Source: Limnochordia bacterium
GTDB lineage: Bacteria; Bacillota; Limnochordia; Darwinibacteriales; DTU012
Assembly: GCA_007116145.1 (NCBI GenBank)
Contig: SKJB01000004.1
Span: 1-64,000, forward strand
Direction: 5' to 3'
DNA length: 64,000 bases
Shown piece after piece: positions 8,557 to 16,385 of this stretch. Below the pieces are notes generated by a model. That model saw nothing but the letters and a program-made list of their open reading frames with translations, searched no databases and was not told the DNA's origin. The first letter of the stretch is position 1. Every line of letters starts with the position of its first letter. Made by a program: the position numbers and the translations under genes.

Positions 8557-9036
8557 ATGTCAAATAAGAAAAAGAAGAAATTAACACCGATACAACAAGA
8601 GTATCACTCCTTATCCAAAAATAGTGAACCAAAGCGGCCGGTTTTGGTTAATGTTTTGCACGCTTTTCTCGCAGGAGGAACTATCTGTCTCATTGGCCAA
8701 GGAGTGACAGACTTCTTCATCTGGAACTTTGCTTTCACCGAAAAATCTGCTGCGAATCCGACAGTTGCTGTGATGATTTTTATTTCCGTGGTTTTGACAT
8801 CGTTAGGCTTATATGACCATATTGCCCAATGGGCTGGAGCTGGAACTGCGGTGCCTGTTACTGGGTTTGCTAATTCGATGGCATCAGCGGCTCTTGAGCA
8901 TCGCAGTGAAGGTTATGTTCTCGGAGTTGGCGGAAACATGTTCAAATTAGCCGGATCCGTCATTGTATTTGGTGTCTTTTCCGCCTTTGTTATTGCTCTC
9001 ATCCGCACCGTAGGCACAATGTTAGGAGGCGCCTAA
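8557..9036 (+). CDS. spoVAC: Stage V sporulation protein SpoVAC
   Basis: SpoVAC is an inner-spore-membrane channel subunit for dipicolinic acid uptake and release, reported as mechanosensitive in Bacillus. The 159-residue protein has a basic N-terminus with KKKKK, then four to five membrane segments. The family patterns FLAGGTICLIGQG, LGLYDHIAQWAGAGTAVPVTGFANSMASAA and the GVGGNMFKLAGSVI stretch are intact. AAGGGG lies ten bases before ATG 8557. It sits between the DUF421 gene and spoVAD, 20 bases and 1 base away, in the order of known spoVA operons. Confidence 0.95.
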   Translation: MSNKKKKKLTPIQQEYHSLSKNSEPKRPVLVNVLHAFLAGGTICLIGQGVTDFFIWNFAFTEKSAANPTVAVMIFISVVLTSLGLYDHIAQWAGAGTAVPVTGFANSMASAALEHRSEGYVLGVGGNMFKLAGSVIVFGVFSAFVIALIRTVGTMLGGA

Positions 9037-9037
9037 T

Positions 9038-10063
9038 TTGTTACAAGGACACCAAAGTTGGGTTTTTGCAAATCGTCCAACCATTATCTCCACTGGAACC
9101 GTAGTCGGTCCTTTTGAGGCTCAAGGACCGTTAGTAGAAGACTTTGATCTCCTGCATGGTGATTTATGGTTAGGTCAAAACAGTTACGAAAAGGCCGAAA
9201 CGAAGATGCTAGAAGAAGCCTGTGAAATCGCCATAAAAAAGGCAGGATTACAAAAACAAGATATTCAGTTCTTCTTAGCTGGTGATTTACTGAATCAAAT
9301 CATCTCTAGCAGTTTTGCTGCGAGAACATTAGCCGTCCCTTACTTAGGTTTATTTAGCGCTTGCTCTACGTCAATGGAGAGCTTGGCTTTAGGCGCACTC
9401 ATCGTCAATAGTCGAGCCGGTAATCATGTGATATGTGGAGCTAGCAGTCATAATTCTGCTGTTGAAAAACAATTTCGATATCCCACTGAGTACGGAGCCC
9501 AAAGACCACCGACCGCACAGTGGACAGTAACCGGAACAGGTGTAGCCCTTCTAAGTGCGCAAGGTGAAGGTCCGCAAGTAACCTCTGCGACTATCGGAAG
9601 AATTATTGATATGGGACTATCCGATCCTTACAACCTAGGAGGCGCTATGGCTCCAGCGGCTGTAGATACAATCGTTGCACATTTTCGTGATCTCGGTATT
9701 CCACATGAGGAATATGACTTAATTGCTACTGGCGATCTCGGGCGAGTGGGTCATCAAATAAGTCTTGACTTACTTAGGAAGCATAGCGTTACACTATCGG
9801 AAGAGAAATACACTGATTGTGGACTACTCATTTATCGAGAAGATCAGCCAATGGTCTTCTCGGGAGGAAGTGGATGTGGGTGCTCATCGAGTGTGGTCTT
9901 TGGACACATTATCAATCGCATGAAAAAAGGTGAATTAAAAAAGGTACTAATCGTGGCTACAGGCGCCTTATTATCTCCCTTGTCCTACCAGCAAAAAGAA
10001 AGCATTCCTTGTATAGCTCACGCTGTTGCCCTCGAATATCGAGAAGGTGGGGTGAATGATTAA
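9038..10063 (+). CDS. spoVAD: Stage V sporulation protein SpoVAD
   Basis: SpoVAD is a thiolase-fold protein on the inner spore membrane that binds dipicolinic acid. The 341-residue protein shows the family landmarks GTVVGPFEAQGPL, FSACSTSMESLALG, CGASSHNSAVEKQFR and GGSGCGCSSSVVFGH. The start is a TTG at 9038, nine bases after AGGAGG in the end of spoVAC, giving the usual beginning MLQGHQSW. It is not a real thiolase; the cysteine and histidine pattern is that of SpoVAD. Confidence 0.96.
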   Translation: MLQGHQSWVFANRPTIISTGTVVGPFEAQGPLVEDFDLLHGDLWLGQNSYEKAETKMLEEACEIAIKKAGLQKQDIQFFLAGDLLNQIISSSFAARTLAVPYLGLFSACSTSMESLALGALIVNSRAGNHVICGASSHNSAVEKQFRYPTEYGAQRPPTAQWTVTGTGVALLSAQGEGPQVTSATIGRIIDMGLSDPYNLGGAMAPAAVDTIVAHFRDLGIPHEEYDLIATGDLGRVGHQISLDLLRKHSVTLSEEKYTDCGLLIYREDQPMVFSGGSGCGCSSSVVFGHIINRMKKGELKKVLIVATGALLSPLSYQQKESIPCIAHAVALEYREGGVND

Positions 10064-10417
10064 ATGGAGACCTATTTCTGGGCTTTTGTCGTAGGTGGTC
10101 TTATCTGTGTGGTTGGACAGCTCTTGCTTGATGTAGGCAAGTATACACCTGCCCATACCATTAGCATACTGGTGGTTACCGGTGCTATTTTATCAGGATT
10201 AGAACTGTATGAACCGCTGATTGACTTTGCTGGTGCAGGTGCCACGATTCCGATTACTTCTTTTGGTAATGCTCTTGTAAAAGGGGCTTTAGGAGAAGCG
10301 GAACGATCAGGACTCGTCGGTATAGCGACTGGAATTTTCGAGGTAACGAGTGCTGGCATATCGTCAGCGATCATTTTCTCCTTCCTCGCTGCTTTGCTAT
10401 TTAAACCAAAAGGATAA
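10064..10417 (+). CDS. spoVAE: Stage V sporulation protein SpoVAEb
   Basis: A 117-residue integral membrane protein of the SpoVAEb type, part of the dipicolinate channel with SpoVAC. It has three to four hydrophobic helices and the family pattern FAGAGATIPITSFGNALVKGA, related to that of SpoVAC. The ATG at 10064 follows the spoVAD TAA without a gap, with a purine-rich GGTGGGGTG upstream, so translation is coupled. Confidence 0.93.
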   Translation: METYFWAFVVGGLICVVGQLLLDVGKYTPAHTISILVVTGAILSGLELYEPLIDFAGAGATIPITSFGNALVKGALGEAERSGLVGIATGIFEVTSAGISSAIIFSFLAALLFKPKG

Positions 10418-10428
10418 GAGGGATAGGT

Positions 10429-10878
10429 ATGAGAAGCATGAAAATCGCCAACATAATCGTACTGATAATTGGATTCGTACTCCTAGGGCTAATAGGGTGT
10501 GATACGCCCCAATCCCAATCACAACAGCCAACAGGTGAACCGTTACCAGCCGATCTTGAACTTGCCGCGACTGTACAAGAGGTACTACAAGCAGACAAAA
10601 GGATTGACGAGAGCACTACAGTGATTCTCAATCAGAGTGTTTCCGTCGGTGTTAAAGTTAGTGGCTTTGACAGATTTCGGCTCAAGCAAATACGACAAGA
10701 AGTACATACAAGAACAAAGGAACTAATCCCCCCAGATCATCATGTCTATGTAACATCAGATAAGCGACTCTTCGCTGAACTGCAGAAAATAGAAAAAAGA
10801 ATTAAAGACGCAGGTGGGATTGGTTCTCCTGCAATTCAAGAGGAAATAAAGAAAATAAATAAGGACATGCAAGGTTAG
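10429..10878 (+). CDS. YhcN/YlaJ-type sporulation lipoprotein
   Basis: A 149-residue lipoprotein with a signal sequence and lipobox LIGC (Cys at residue 24), then a glutamine-rich linker and a small alpha-beta domain with VILNQSVSVGVKV and VYVTSDKRLFAEL. These fit YhcN/YlaJ proteins, which are found on the inner spore membrane. Its place at the end of a SpoVAC-AD-AEb operon supports the call and matches gene content of spoVA2mob. A short purine-rich site precedes ATG 10429. Confidence 0.82.
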   Translation: MRSMKIANIIVLIIGFVLLGLIGCDTPQSQSQQPTGEPLPADLELAATVQEVLQADKRIDESTTVILNQSVSVGVKVSGFDRFRLKQIRQEVHTRTKELIPPDHHVYVTSDKRLFAELQKIEKRIKDAGGIGSPAIQEEIKKINKDMQG

Positions 10879-10936
10879 ATTACCGTCCGACAATGACGAT
10901 TAATGCCACAAAGGCTACTCAGAGCAGGTCCGTTGT

Positions 10937-12115
10937 CTACAAATCCTTGTGTAAAAGAAGGGGGGCTCCCACTTTAATTCCAACAGCACCTAAGGGCGCT
11001 GTAATCAGAATTGAGAGTACGGCTAACGCAAGAATCGTACTTCCCGCTTCGATCCCAGCAGCTAATGGAAGGGCACCAATAGCTGCTTGCACAGTAGCTT
11101 TTGGCATATAAGCGATGATACAAAACAGTTTTTCCTTCGTATTCAGGTTTGTACCCAGTGTCGCAATCCAAACTCCCAAACTACGTCCGATTAGCCCCAT
11201 AGCGATAATAAGAGTCCCAATGAGACCAGCTTCAATCGCCACATGAATATTCACTTGCGCTCCCACAAGCGTAAACAAAATTACTTGTGCAAATATCCAA
11301 ACCTTTGCCAGTTTTACTGCGAACTGCACCGCTGATTTCTTGCGCTTTTCTAGAATCACCAAACCAATGGTCATAACTCCTAGTAAACTAGCAATGCCAA
11401 TATGTTCACCGATGTCAAAGTAGAATACAGCAAAGGCGATCAAAAGCAACAGTTTCTCTGTATTACGTGTGACTAGTGGCTTATAACCATAGAGCTTAAG
11501 TAAAACCATAGCTACTAGAAAACCACCAAGAATGCCAGCACCAATACTTAGTGGGATGCGTCCAAGCTCCAGCCAAAGATTCGTCTGACCCTGCAATCCT
11601 AAAGCTAAAAAGGATGTAAATAATGTAATGGCAAAGACATCATCTACAGAAGCGCCCGCTAATATCAATGTCGAAATCTGCTTATCTTCCCCATATCCCT
11701 GTTCTTTAAGGTTTATCATCCCAGGTACCACCACCGCAGGTGACACTGCAGAGATAATAAATCCTAGCATTCCAGCTTCAGCAAACGTTAAACCAAGTAA
11801 GTAATGGGATAACGTCATAACGGTTATACCCTCAAGAATACAAGGAATACAGCTTAATCGCAGTGCGGCACTACCAACTTGTGCTAGATTTTTTCTTTTT
11901 AGTCCAAGCCCCGCTCTAAGCAAAATAATAATAAGCGCAAGCGACCGAAGCTCTTGAGAGATGTGTAATAAGTCTGGATTGAGTAAATCCAAAGCATAAG
12001 GACCCACTAATATTCCTACCATAAGCATCCCTAACAGACCCGGTAAACACAGCATCGATACCGCCTTGCCTGCCAATAAACCAACTGCTAATAAAAGCGC
12101 TAGACTTCCTAACAT
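10937..12115 (-). CDS. Cation:proton antiporter (CPA family)
   Basis: A 392-residue protein with about eleven to twelve membrane segments. It has the antiporter patterns PGLLGMLMVGILVGP near the start, AVSPAVVVPGMINL in the middle, the DD pair in GASVDDVFAIT, and AYMPKATVQAAIGALPLA near the end. It should exchange Na+ or K+ for protons at the cytoplasmic membrane; the ion cannot be told. There is no KTN/RCK tail. GGGAGAGGG precedes ATG 12115. About 400 bases of leader lie between its likely promoter and this start, with a leader peptide and an intrinsic terminator, so expression looks attenuated. Confidence 0.88.
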   Translation of the reverse strand: MLGSLALLLAVGLLAGKAVSMLCLPGLLGMLMVGILVGPYALDLLNPDLLHISQELRSLALIIILLRAGLGLKRKNLAQVGSAALRLSCIPCILEGITVMTLSHYLLGLTFAEAGMLGFIISAVSPAVVVPGMINLKEQGYGEDKQISTLILAGASVDDVFAITLFTSFLALGLQGQTNLWLELGRIPLSIGAGILGGFLVAMVLLKLYGYKPLVTRNTEKLLLLIAFAVFYFDIGEHIGIASLLGVMTIGLVILEKRKKSAVQFAVKLAKVWIFAQVILFTLVGAQVNIHVAIEAGLIGTLIIAMGLIGRSLGVWIATLGTNLNTKEKLFCIIAYMPKATVQAAIGALPLAAGIEAGSTILALAVLSILITAPLGAVGIKVGAPLLLHKDL

Positions 12116-12318
12116 AATGACCCTCTCCCTAACAACCTATATCTTCTATTCGTTACCAAATCTTGTGAAACTCAGGACAACTTGCAGGCCAACACAACTA
12201 ATAAGTAGGGTGGTAAGCCAAGCAAAGTAGTATGCAAGTCTCTTCTAACCCCTCTCAAGTAAAACAGATTGTAGTATACAAAAGCCAACATTGGCTCGAG
12301 GTCTGCTCCTTTTTCCAC

Positions 12319-12350
12319 AAAAAAAAGAGCAGACCCATCTGTGGCTGCTC
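12319..12350 (-). terminator. Intrinsic terminator inside the antiporter leader (attenuator)
   Basis: On the minus strand GAGCAG (12345-12350) pairs with CTGCTC (12327-12332), extended by CC/GG, followed by eight T (12319-12326). A hairpin CCTTTTC/GAAAAGG (12350-12373) touches its 5' arm. Just downstream, GAGCAGACC with a preceding A-run can pair with the terminator's 3' arm and T-run, giving a second structure. It lies about 70 bases after the leader-peptide stop and about 200 before the antiporter start. Confidence 0.82.
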
Positions 12351-12421
12351 CTTTTCTAGACAAAAAGAAAAGGTCAGGGGTATTAACCCACCGACCGATA
12401 GCATTAATTAGAGGACAAAGA

Positions 12422-12505
12422 CTACAGACCTTCCTCAACGCTAAAGGATATGGGAACACAGATGTTAGTTATAGTTAATGACCGTACTTTGTTAACTCTA
12501 ATCAT
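12422..12505 (-). CDS. 27-residue leader peptide upstream of the antiporter gene
   Basis: AAGGAGGTGGGTCAG precedes ATG 12505, an almost ideal ribosome site. The peptide starts MIRVNKVRSLTI and ends NICVPISFSVEEGL. It lies about 20 bases after the inferred transcription start, and a GGTC...GACC hairpin with GGG/CCC core follows its stop before the terminator. This is the layout of ribosome-mediated attenuation. There is no run of one amino acid, so an arrest-type or antibiotic/ion-sensing mechanism is more likely than amino-acid starvation sensing. I do not recognise the peptide. Confidence 0.6.
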   Translation of the reverse strand: MIRVNKVRSLTITNICVPISFSVEEGL

Positions 12506-12539
12506 CTGACCCACCTCCTTACAGGATTTTCTAAGTATC

Positions 12540-12568
12540 AGTCTACCCGAATTCTAGGTGCGTGTCAA
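12540..12568 (-). promoter_or_regulatory. Promoter for the antiporter leader transcript
   Basis: Minus strand: perfect -35 TTGACA (12563-12568), 17-base spacer, -10 TAGACT (12540-12545). The -35 is the best seen in this part of the window. Transcription would start near 12533, just ahead of the leader peptide. Confidence 0.65.
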
Positions 12569-12576
12569 TAGTTTTA

Positions 12577-12624
12577 TTTAACGGAAAGACTTCAGCCACA
12601 TGCATCTGAAGTCTTTCCGTTAAA
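12577..12624 (-). terminator. Perfect 19-bp stem-loop after the Dps-like gene
   Basis: The two 19-base arms (12577-12595 and 12606-12624) are perfectly complementary, with a ten-base loop; arms contain ACGGAAAGACTTCAG. It begins four bases past the Dps-like stop. The tail on the minus strand is TAAAAC rather than a T-run, so it may protect the 3' end as well as terminate. Confidence 0.65.
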
Positions 12625-12627
12625 CAC

Positions 12628-13365
12628 CTACTGTAGCGGACTGTACGGATCCATAGGTCGATCCCCAGCCAAGTTTCCTTGTTTACTGACTAAGTGCTCC
12701 ATTCCTCTAGTCAGTGTATCATCTTCTAGCACGCTATAGAGATGATAGCCAAGATCTTCCCGATCAACAAGAATATCCTCTAATACTTGCACGGTTCCGT
12801 AGTCTTTCAACTGATGGGCTCGCTCTATTGTTTTTCTGATCATCTGTTGGATTTTCAGCTCATGTTCCAAATCGTTTCGGAGGTGATCCCTCACACTATA
12901 ACGACCCTCTGGTTCATGCTTAATATAAGATAACTCGTGTTGCGTGACAGGATGAGCTGTGGGTACAACGCCAAGCCTCGATACACGTTCTCCGATCATA
13001 TCGATATGCTTAATCGTTTCGGTAATGTGTTCCTCTAGTAGTTCATGCAAACTAAGAAAAGATTCAGCTCCCTCACTCAGCCAGTGATGCTTGTTGTACT
13101 GGTGAAGAGCAACTGTGAATGCACATTGATGCTCATCAAGCATCAACCCCATTTCCTTGCGAACATCAACAGGAAGCCCAATTCCAGCGCCCTCTTTTTT
13201 GGGGGTTCGTGGTTCTTGCCTCTTAATCATATGATGCTCTGTGGTGTGTCCAGGCATCTTAGGATCAAACCCAGCTTTTGACAACTTAAAGTCACCTTTG
13301 AAACTCTGAACGTTCTGCATAACTTGATGAATATCTTGGGTTGTTGGTGTACTATTTGGATCCAT
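12628..13365 (-). CDS. Dps-like ferritin-fold protein with N-terminal extension
   Basis: A 245-residue protein. The first 70 residues are polar and unlike classical Dps. Then comes a four-helix ferritin-like region: ALHQYNKHHWLSEG, LSLHELLEEHITETIKHIDMIGERV, and later NDLEHELKIQQMIRKTIERA and DILVDREDLGYHLYSV. The His-x-x-x-His, HELLEEH and D/E spacing matches Dps or Dps-like proteins, which oxidise Fe2+ with peroxide and protect DNA. GGGAG precedes ATG 13365. A direct repeat of ATTATAA upstream (13451-13469) resembles PerR half-sites. Confidence 0.72.
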   Translation of the reverse strand: MDPNSTPTTQDIHQVMQNVQSFKGDFKLSKAGFDPKMPGHTTEHHMIKRQEPRTPKKEGAGIGLPVDVRKEMGLMLDEHQCAFTVALHQYNKHHWLSEGAESFLSLHELLEEHITETIKHIDMIGERVSRLGVVPTAHPVTQHELSYIKHEPEGRYSVRDHLRNDLEHELKIQQMIRKTIERAHQLKDYGTVQVLEDILVDREDLGYHLYSVLEDDTLTRGMEHLVSKQGNLAGDRPMDPYSPLQ

Positions 13366-13450
13366 TGTCTATCTCCCTTCGTAACATTAAGATACTAAAC
13401 TAACCCAAACTAATTATACCCACTTATCGCTAAATAATTCATCGCCGCTC

Positions 13451-13469
13451 ATTATAACGCGCATTATAA
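13451..13469. promoter_or_regulatory. Direct repeat ATTATAA-CGCGC-ATTATAA, possible PerR-type half-sites
   Basis: Two identical heptamers (13451-13457 and 13463-13469) are separated by CGCGC. ATTATAA is one half of the PerR box TTATAATNATTATAA, but here the halves are direct, 12 bases apart, not inverted. The site lies between the divergent Dps-like and PBP genes. PerR control of Dps is known in Bacillus; here it is only suggested. Confidence 0.3.
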
Positions 13470-13547
13470 GAAGGAGTTTTGCAAATACGGCAGAAGACTT
13501 TAAGTGGAGTTTCTCTGCAATTACTCACTTGAAAGGAGTGTTAGTCT

Positions 13548-15515
13548 GTGCGTTTACCCATAATTAGTGCACTGATTGTATTGCTACTGTCAGGAGCAGG
13601 CATTTTTTCCTATAGCTTCTTCATTCCTGCTCCATACGAGGTGGCTGTTACCTATCTAACGCATCTAGAAGAACAAAGATTTCGAGCTCTAAGCGATTAC
13701 CATCATGAAGAATATCCAAGTCCAGAAATCGCAGAATTGGAAGAGTCGTTTTCTGCTTTTGCTTCTGCTTTTGGCCTAACGGAAATAGTTGTCGGTAACT
13801 TAAGCGTTATTGAAGAGTCGCTGTTTAGAGCAATATATCAGTTTGAATTACAATATTTAAGTCCGTATTTCAAACCCTTAATCATACCTGTTACCCTTCC
13901 TCTATCCCGCGAGGGACTCTTTGATTGGAAAGTTGAATGGACAAATAATCTACCCTTACCCGATTATGGACTAGAAGCCACTTATAACCGTTCTCGCATC
14001 GAGCCTGACCGAGGAAGCATCTATGATCGGAACGGTAATCTCTTAGCTGGACAAGGAAGTGTGATTACTATCGGGGTGCAGCCTGGACGTATCGAAGATC
14101 CAGATCAGCTCCATCAGCTACTCCAAGACACACTAGGACTCAATCCAGATTATGTCCAGCGTCAATACCAAGCCCCTGGTGTGCAGGATCATTGGTTTGT
14201 GCCATTAACAACCGTTTCGGAACAGATATATCTAGAAGTCGATCCTCTGTTACGGCCAGTTCCCGGAATCTTCTTTAGAAGGCAAGCCAGCCGCGTCTAT
14301 CCAGCCCACACAGCAATGGGGCATATTACTGGATATTTAGGTGAAGTTTCTTCCGAACTAATTGCTCAGTATCCAACAAGAGACTATCGTAGCGCTGAAC
14401 GAGTAGGACGTAGTGGTTTGGAATCTGGCGAAGAAGAGCTCCTACGGGGACAACCAGGATACCGTTTCATAGTTGTACCGCCGAGTAAAGCGCAAAAAGT
14501 ACTTGCTGAAATTCCTGTTGTACACGGTCAGGACATCCACCTGACCATAGACTTAAAAATGCAAGAAATAGCAGAGCAAGTTCTCTCAGGAAAAACATCC
14601 TCGCTCGTAGTTTTAGATGCCACAAATGGCGAAATTTTAGTGCTGATTTCCTTACCAGGTTATGATCCCAACGAGTTTAGTATTGGTATTAGCCATGAGC
14701 GGTGGCAACAACTAACAACAGATCCCAATCGTCCCATGTTTAACCGGGCTCTTCAAGGGAGATACCCTCCAGGTTCTGTTTTTAAAGTGGTTACAGCAGC
14801 ATCTGCACTCGATCAAGGACTTTTTCAGCCAGATAGTATATTCCGCGACAGTGGTGAGTTCGTGGTTCAAGGGAATGTCATTCGCAATTTTGAGCGTGAA
14901 ATATTTGCAGAACACAGTCTAGAAAAGGCCATTGTAAAATCAATCAATACCACTATGGCTCAAGTTGGACTTGAGTTAGGTGCACAAAAACTTACAGAAT
15001 ACTTCTCACGCTGGCAACTTGATAATCAACCAAGCTTCTCCCTACCAGCTAGTACTAGCCAAATTGGGAACCCAACCCGAAGTTCAGTAGGACTAGCGTG
15101 GACCGCAATTGGGCAGGATCAGGTGCTTTTAACACCCTTTGCAATGGCTTCACTCTTTACAGTGTTTACACAAGAAGGTATGCTTCCCCAATTTCACTTG
15201 ATTCAGGGGCGATCCGGTGGTGAGCGACATGAAGTTCTCCAGCCAGATACAGCACATGAGATGGCTGAGATGTTAGAGAAGGTCGTTCTTGAAGGAACGG
15301 GCCGCACAGCTGCTGTAAATGAATTAAAAGTAATTGGTAAAACAGGCACAGCGGAAACGGCAAATAGCCCCACCCATGCTTGGTTTGCAGGATCTGTTGA
15401 GTATGTTGATGGTCGAGAGCTTGCCTTTGCCCTTCTTTTTGAAGAAGGAGGGGTTGGAGGACGGAATGCGGCACCATTAATCGCAGAATTCTTTTCGCAA
15501 CTAATGAACGACTGA
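13548..15515 (+). CDS. Class B penicillin-binding protein, transpeptidase with MecA-type N-domain
   Basis: A 655-residue peptidoglycan transpeptidase anchored by one N-terminal helix. Domains in order: NTF2-like MecA_N (about 28-130), PBP dimerisation domain beginning YNRSRIEPDRGSIYDRNG (about 145-310), and transpeptidase (about 345-650). Active-site motifs are S410-V-F-K413, S465-I-N467 and K598-T-G600. The domain set is that of Enterococcus PBP5, Staphylococcus PBP2a and B. subtilis PbpC/PBP3; members are often poorly sensitive to beta-lactams, but this cannot be read from sequence. GTG start at 13548 is nine bases past AAAGGAG. It stands alone. Confidence 0.93.
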   Translation: MRLPIISALIVLLLSGAGIFSYSFFIPAPYEVAVTYLTHLEEQRFRALSDYHHEEYPSPEIAELEESFSAFASAFGLTEIVVGNLSVIEESLFRAIYQFELQYLSPYFKPLIIPVTLPLSREGLFDWKVEWTNNLPLPDYGLEATYNRSRIEPDRGSIYDRNGNLLAGQGSVITIGVQPGRIEDPDQLHQLLQDTLGLNPDYVQRQYQAPGVQDHWFVPLTTVSEQIYLEVDPLLRPVPGIFFRRQASRVYPAHTAMGHITGYLGEVSSELIAQYPTRDYRSAERVGRSGLESGEEELLRGQPGYRFIVVPPSKAQKVLAEIPVVHGQDIHLTIDLKMQEIAEQVLSGKTSSLVVLDATNGEILVLISLPGYDPNEFSIGISHERWQQLTTDPNRPMFNRALQGRYPPGSVFKVVTAASALDQGLFQPDSIFRDSGEFVVQGNVIRNFEREIFAEHSLEKAIVKSINTTMAQVGLELGAQKLTEYFSRWQLDNQPSFSLPASTSQIGNPTRSSVGLAWTAIGQDQVLLTPFAMASLFTVFTQEGMLPQFHLIQGRSGGERHEVLQPDTAHEMAEMLEKVVLEGTGRTAAVNELKVIGKTGTAETANSPTHAWFAGSVEYVDGRELAFALLFEEGGVGGRNAAPLIAEFFSQLMND

Positions 15516-15519
15516 GGAC

Positions 15520-15558
15520 AGCAAAAGACGATGGTATTACGGCTCATCGTCTTTTGCT
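15520..15558. terminator. Bidirectional terminator hairpin
   Basis: A perfect 14-bp stem, AGCAAAAGACGATG with CATCGTCTTTTGCT, starts five bases past the PBP stop. It serves the convergent PBP and methyltransferase genes. The T-run is inside the stem. Confidence 0.7.
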
Positions 15559-15629
15559 AAATTACTAAGTTTCACTCTATCACTGCAATGCTTGAAAATG
15601 CTGGCGAATTTGAGCTTCGGTCATTACAC

Positions 15630-16328
15630 CTATCTGCTTGTGTTGGATATAGCAGAACTTCTCAGTAAGAAAGGTCGTCGAAAAACAAATACATTCTCAT
15701 GGTCGATTCTCTTGGTGTGGTTCGCTCCATAGCGCAATCTTCTAGTCGCAATTTTCAATTCCTCAACGAGCTCAAAACCCATCCCTATTACTGTCTCTTT
15801 ATGCCAATCAGACACCGGAATCACGATTCCCTTGCGAATATGATCAGATATGTTAAGAATAAAAATACCCTCCGGTTTTAATACCCGTCTGCACTCCAGC
15901 CAAATAGCAATATGATTTTCTTTGTACGAGTCCCCCCATTGCATTTGCCCAGTATTAGCTTCCGTCAGAGGTCGACCTAGAACATGACGATATGTATTGC
16001 GCTTACTACCATCCATCGCATTATGATGATCGGCCATCCGATTTCCATAGGTCGGCGAGGTACAGATAGCGTCAAAAAAATCATCGGCAAAATGTAGGTT
16101 CGCGGCATCATCCTCACTAATTATTGCTTTCCCTTCACCTAACTGCGCCCATTCGGGCTCTATTTCATTACAATATATCTCTCCCTCGTAACCGAAACTA
16201 CGAATTTCAGTTAGTTTGCATGTCCCAGCCATCGGATCTAGAACGCGCTGTCGACCAATTAACCGTTCTGCAAAAATCGGCATCATCGAATTTGAGAACT
16301 TTGCTGGATGCTTTACATCATTTTTCAA
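15630..16328 (-). CDS. Probable DNA (amino) methyltransferase, orphan
   Basis: A 232-residue SAM-dependent methyltransferase. Motif I is VLDPMAGT and the catalytic motif is TSPTYGNRM, a variant of the SPPY form of N4/N6 amino methyltransferases. RVLKPEGIFILNISDHIRKG is the post-motif strand. The target may be DNA or a structured RNA; no restriction enzyme is adjacent. I prefer TTG 16328, eight bases after GGAG; a GTG at 16337 overlaps that site. It stands alone between PBP and mgtE. Confidence 0.72.
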   Translation of the reverse strand: MKNDVKHPAKFSNSMMPIFAERLIGRQRVLDPMAGTCKLTEIRSFGYEGEIYCNEIEPEWAQLGEGKAIISEDDAANLHFADDFFDAICTSPTYGNRMADHHNAMDGSKRNTYRHVLGRPLTEANTGQMQWGDSYKENHIAIWLECRRVLKPEGIFILNISDHIRKGIVIPVSDWHKETVIGMGFELVEELKIATRRLRYGANHTKRIDHENVFVFRRPFLLRSSAISNTSR

Positions 16329-16385
16329 TACACTCACTCCTATAAATCCGCTATAACTTCGTTAATTCCAAGCACCACCCTCAGC

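Noticed and set aside
12172..12459. 95-codon reading frame on the minus strand
   Set aside because: It overlaps the leader peptide, attenuator hairpin and terminator of the antiporter leader in another frame, and has no ribosome site.
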